Made by a program: the position numbers and the translations under genes
Notes under the pieces: model-generated
What the model saw: only the letters and a program-made list of their open reading frames with translations
What the model was told of the DNA's origin: nothing
Databases searched by the model: none
Origin: Pseudopedobacter saltans
GTDB taxonomy: Bacteria > Bacteroidota > Bacteroidia > Chitinophagales > Chitinophagaceae
DNA length: 8,758 bases
NCBI GenBank assembly: GCA_003241175.1
Contig: QFOI01000127.1
Span: 1-8,758 of the forward strand
Reading direction: 5' to 3'
Part shown: piece by piece, positions 7,189 through 8,758 of the stretch
Position numbering within the stretch: position 1 is the stretch's first letter
Layout: the number at the start of each line of letters is the position of its first letter

Positions 7189-7803
7189 TTACTTCCCAAA
7201 AGGAAAAGAATATGCTAAGCGAAGTCCAAGATATCCTATCGAACCTCCACTTTTTGAAATGCCTTCGTATCTTACGGAAATATCAAAATCCCTAGTGGCC
7301 AATACGCCTATATTACCAGCGTATGTGAATCCCGTCGTATTGTCTGAGTTTCCTGTGTCAATCATTTTTTGACGAAGAAGGCTGACGCCCAACTGAGGCT
7401 CCATGTAAAATCTGCCAAGGCTGTAACGAAAACCGGCTTTGAAAGGAATCTGACTGGTTTTTATCTTGCCATTTCCATAATTAGTACCGTCATGGGTCGG
7501 ATTTTTACTGATGAAACTAATATAGCCGGATTGGAATGTCGCTGCCATACTTTCATTAAAATTGTACGCATATTTGACAGATCCGCCAACGCCCATGCTT
7601 GAATAATGCTTCAAGTTTCCGACGGCTAATCCAGTCTCTACACCAATACTTAATTCAGAACCTATTGGTCGAAGTTCTCTGGGTTTGCCGTTATAAGTCG
7701 TTACAACTGTTTTGGTCGTTGTAATTGTTGTAGTTGTGGTTGTTTGTGCGAAAGCAAATAACTGTGTGAAACAGACGGACACTAATAAAAGTGCTTTTTT
7801 CAT
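7189..7803 (-). CDS. Small outer-membrane beta-barrel protein with Thr-rich N-terminus
   Basis: This is a 204-residue exported protein, probably an eight-stranded-type outer-membrane barrel. Residues 1-19 are a signal peptide (M-K-K, hydrophobic 4-17, cleavage after A-F-A before Q20). A threonine-rich stretch follows (21-36), then alternating hydrophobic and polar strands with many glycines, such as L-S-I-G-V-E-T-G-L-A-V-G (50-61), and glycine/aromatic turns. It closes with L-G-L-R-L-A-Y-S-F-P-F-G-K, a strand ending in aromatic residues as barrel proteins do. No enzyme motif is seen. It sits between the mannose-1-phosphate guanylyltransferase gene and dxs, and has its own promoter box. No hairpin terminator follows it, so some transcripts may read into dxs. 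The start is the ATG at 7801-7803 directly before the signal peptide. The specific role is unknown. Confidence 0.8.
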   Translation of the reverse strand: MKKALLLVSVCFTQLFAFAQTTTTTTITTTKTVVTTYNGKPRELRPIGSELSIGVETGLAVGNLKHYSSMGVGGSVKYAYNFNESMAATFQSGYISFISKNPTHDGTNYGNGKIKTSQIPFKAGFRYSLGRFYMEPQLGVSLLRQKMIDTGNSDNTTGFTYAGNIGVLATRDFDISVRYEGISKSGGSIGYLGLRLAYSFPFGK

Positions 7804-7837
7804 AATGATATTTTGTTAGTAAATGGATAAAACGCCT

Positions 7838-7845
7838 CAAAGATA
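7838..7845 (-). promoter_or_regulatory. Probable promoter -7 box of the beta-barrel gene
   Basis: Read on the minus strand, TATCTTTG fits the TAnnTTTG -7 consensus exactly. It lies in the 49-base gap between the guanylyltransferase stop and the barrel start, and predicts a leader of roughly 30 bases. No convincing -33 element is visible; that position would fall inside the end of the upstream gene. Confidence 0.55.
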
Positions 7846-7852
7846 GTATCCA

Positions 7853-8758
7853 CTACATGAATTTTTCACCATATTTTTTTCGAACTTCCGTCATGTATTC
7901 TTTCATCTCGTTTTCTCTGTCACGCTTGCAGATCAGCAATACATCGTCAGTGTCAATCACGATATGATTGTCTAGCCCTTGAATAACGACCAGTTTGTTG
8001 TCCGAAACATTGATGATGCTCTGCGTAGAATCGATATTGACGATGCGATCACCTGAGAGTGCGCTGCCGAGATAATCTTTTTCTTGGTTTTCATAAATAT
8101 TATTCCACGTGCCGAGATCGCTCCATCCAAATTCGCAAGGGACAATGTAGACATTTTCACTTTTTTCCATGATGGCAAGGTCAAGGGAAAGGTTGGTACA
8201 CAGTCCGTAAACGCTTTCCAATACTTCCGCTTCACGGTCTTGGTCAAACATGTCTTTTGCATCCGCAAAAGCTTCATACATTTCTGGTTGAAACATTTCA
8301 AATTCCTTGAGGATTTCTGATGCTTTCCAGACGAAAAGTCCCGTATTCCAAAGGAAGTCTCCGCTGTCGATAAAGGTTTGTGCCATTTCGAGTGGAGGTT
8401 TTTCCGTAAAGGTTTTTACTTTGAAGATCTGTGGTTCTATTTCATATTGCTCTCTTTGTATATAGCCGTAATTGGTATTGGGGTATAGTGGTTTGATTCC
8501 CAATGTTACAAATGCATTTTTTTTGTCCGAAAAATTCAATGCTTTCTGTGCCGCTTCTTCAAATCCCTGCTTGTCCAATATGATCTGGTCGCTAGGCGAT
8601 ACGATGATGTTGGCATTTGGATTCTTGTGCAACAGTTTGAATGATATGTAGGCTACGCAAGGAGCGGTGTTTTTACGACTAGGCTCGCTCAATATGTTGT
8701 CTTCGTCCAAGTCCGGAACCTGCTCTTTTACGATAGACAGAAAATCCTTATTGGTAAT
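7853..8758 (-). CDS. manC: Mannose-1-phosphate guanylyltransferase (5'-truncated)
   Basis: This enzyme joins mannose 1-phosphate and GTP to make GDP-mannose, the donor for mannosylated and fucosylated envelope glycans; it acts in the cytosol. The visible 301 residues lack the N-terminal nucleotide-binding G-x-G-x-R signature, which would lie beyond the right edge. The rest is characteristic: E-P-S-R-K-N-T-A-P-C (25-34, counted from the window edge), S-P-S-D-Q (54-58), F-T-E-K-P (117-121), W-N-T-G-L-F (137-142), F-G-W-S-D-L-G-T-W (210-218), and a late D-N-H-I-V-I-D-T-D-D segment (263-272). The frame is open to the last base of the window; a TTG at 8708-8710 is an internal leucine codon, since the residues upstream also match the family. 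The length fits the single-domain form (about 350-360 residues when complete), not the form fused to a phosphomannose isomerase. The stop is TAG. The name manC is by family; the activity is well supported. Confidence 0.93.
   Translation of the reverse strand: MTNKDFLSIVKEQVPDLDEDNILSEPSRKNTAPCVAYISFKLLHKNPNANIIVSPSDQIILDKQGFEEAAQKALNFSDKKNAFVTLGIKPLYPNTNYGYIQREQYEIEPQIFKVKTFTEKPPLEMAQTFIDSGDFLWNTGLFVWKASEILKEFEMFQPEMYEAFADAKDMFDQDREAEVLESVYGLCTNLSLDLAIMEKSENVYIVPCEFGWSDLGTWNNIYENQEKDYLGSALSGDRIVNIDSTQSIINVSDNKLVVIQGLDNHIVIDTDDVLLICKRDRENEMKEYMTEVRKKYGEKFM

Noticed and set aside
8708..8710. TTG as start of the guanylyltransferase
   Set aside because: In-frame codons upstream to the window edge encode residues that match the family, so the gene simply continues beyond the window.

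Overview
The window looks like chromosomal DNA from a Bacteroidota bacterium, probably of the Sphingobacteriia/Chitinophagia type. Three things point there. SusC/SusD-associated lipoprotein families occur (import-associated zinc metallohydrolase, DUF4302, DUF1735). Signal peptides end in a small residue followed by Gln. Several genes have a TAnnTTTG -7 promoter box, the Bacteroidota promoter signature, rather than a sigma70 -10. The window is gene-dense, has no gene-free stretch over 300 bases, and shows no RNA gene, mobile element or CRISPR array.

Left part (1-2005, plus strand): the tail of what is probably a SusC/SusD-type outer-membrane uptake locus. It holds the 3' part of a zinc-metallohydrolase lipoprotein with an HExxH site, followed 17 bases later by a surface lipoprotein that appears to combine a DUF4302-like region, a DUF1735 domain and a C-terminal F5/8-type C (discoidin-like) domain. 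The SusC and SusD genes would lie upstream, outside the window. A strong GAAA-loop hairpin at 2027-2058 serves as terminator for this locus and for the convergent operon.

Middle part (2067-5077, minus strand): a compact three-gene operon of exported proteins. Its order in transcription is an erythromycin-esterase-family hydrolase with its active-site residues intact, a diverged homologue of the same family that has lost most of those residues (an apparent pseudoenzyme), and a small beta-sandwich protein resembling carbohydrate-binding modules. A TATATTTG promoter box lies just upstream. This hydrolase, dead paralogue and binding-module set is the most unusual thing in the window. Its substrate cannot be read from the sequence.

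Right part (5192-8758, minus strand): housekeeping and envelope genes. These are dxs (DXP synthase, first step of the MEP isoprenoid pathway) with its own promoter and a terminator, a small outer-membrane beta-barrel protein with a Thr-rich N-terminus and its own promoter, and the 3' part of a mannose-1-phosphate guanylyltransferase (GDP-mannose synthesis) that runs off the right edge. The dxs start is best placed at the ATG at 7129, because the longer reading begins at a TTG that lies inside the promoter box.
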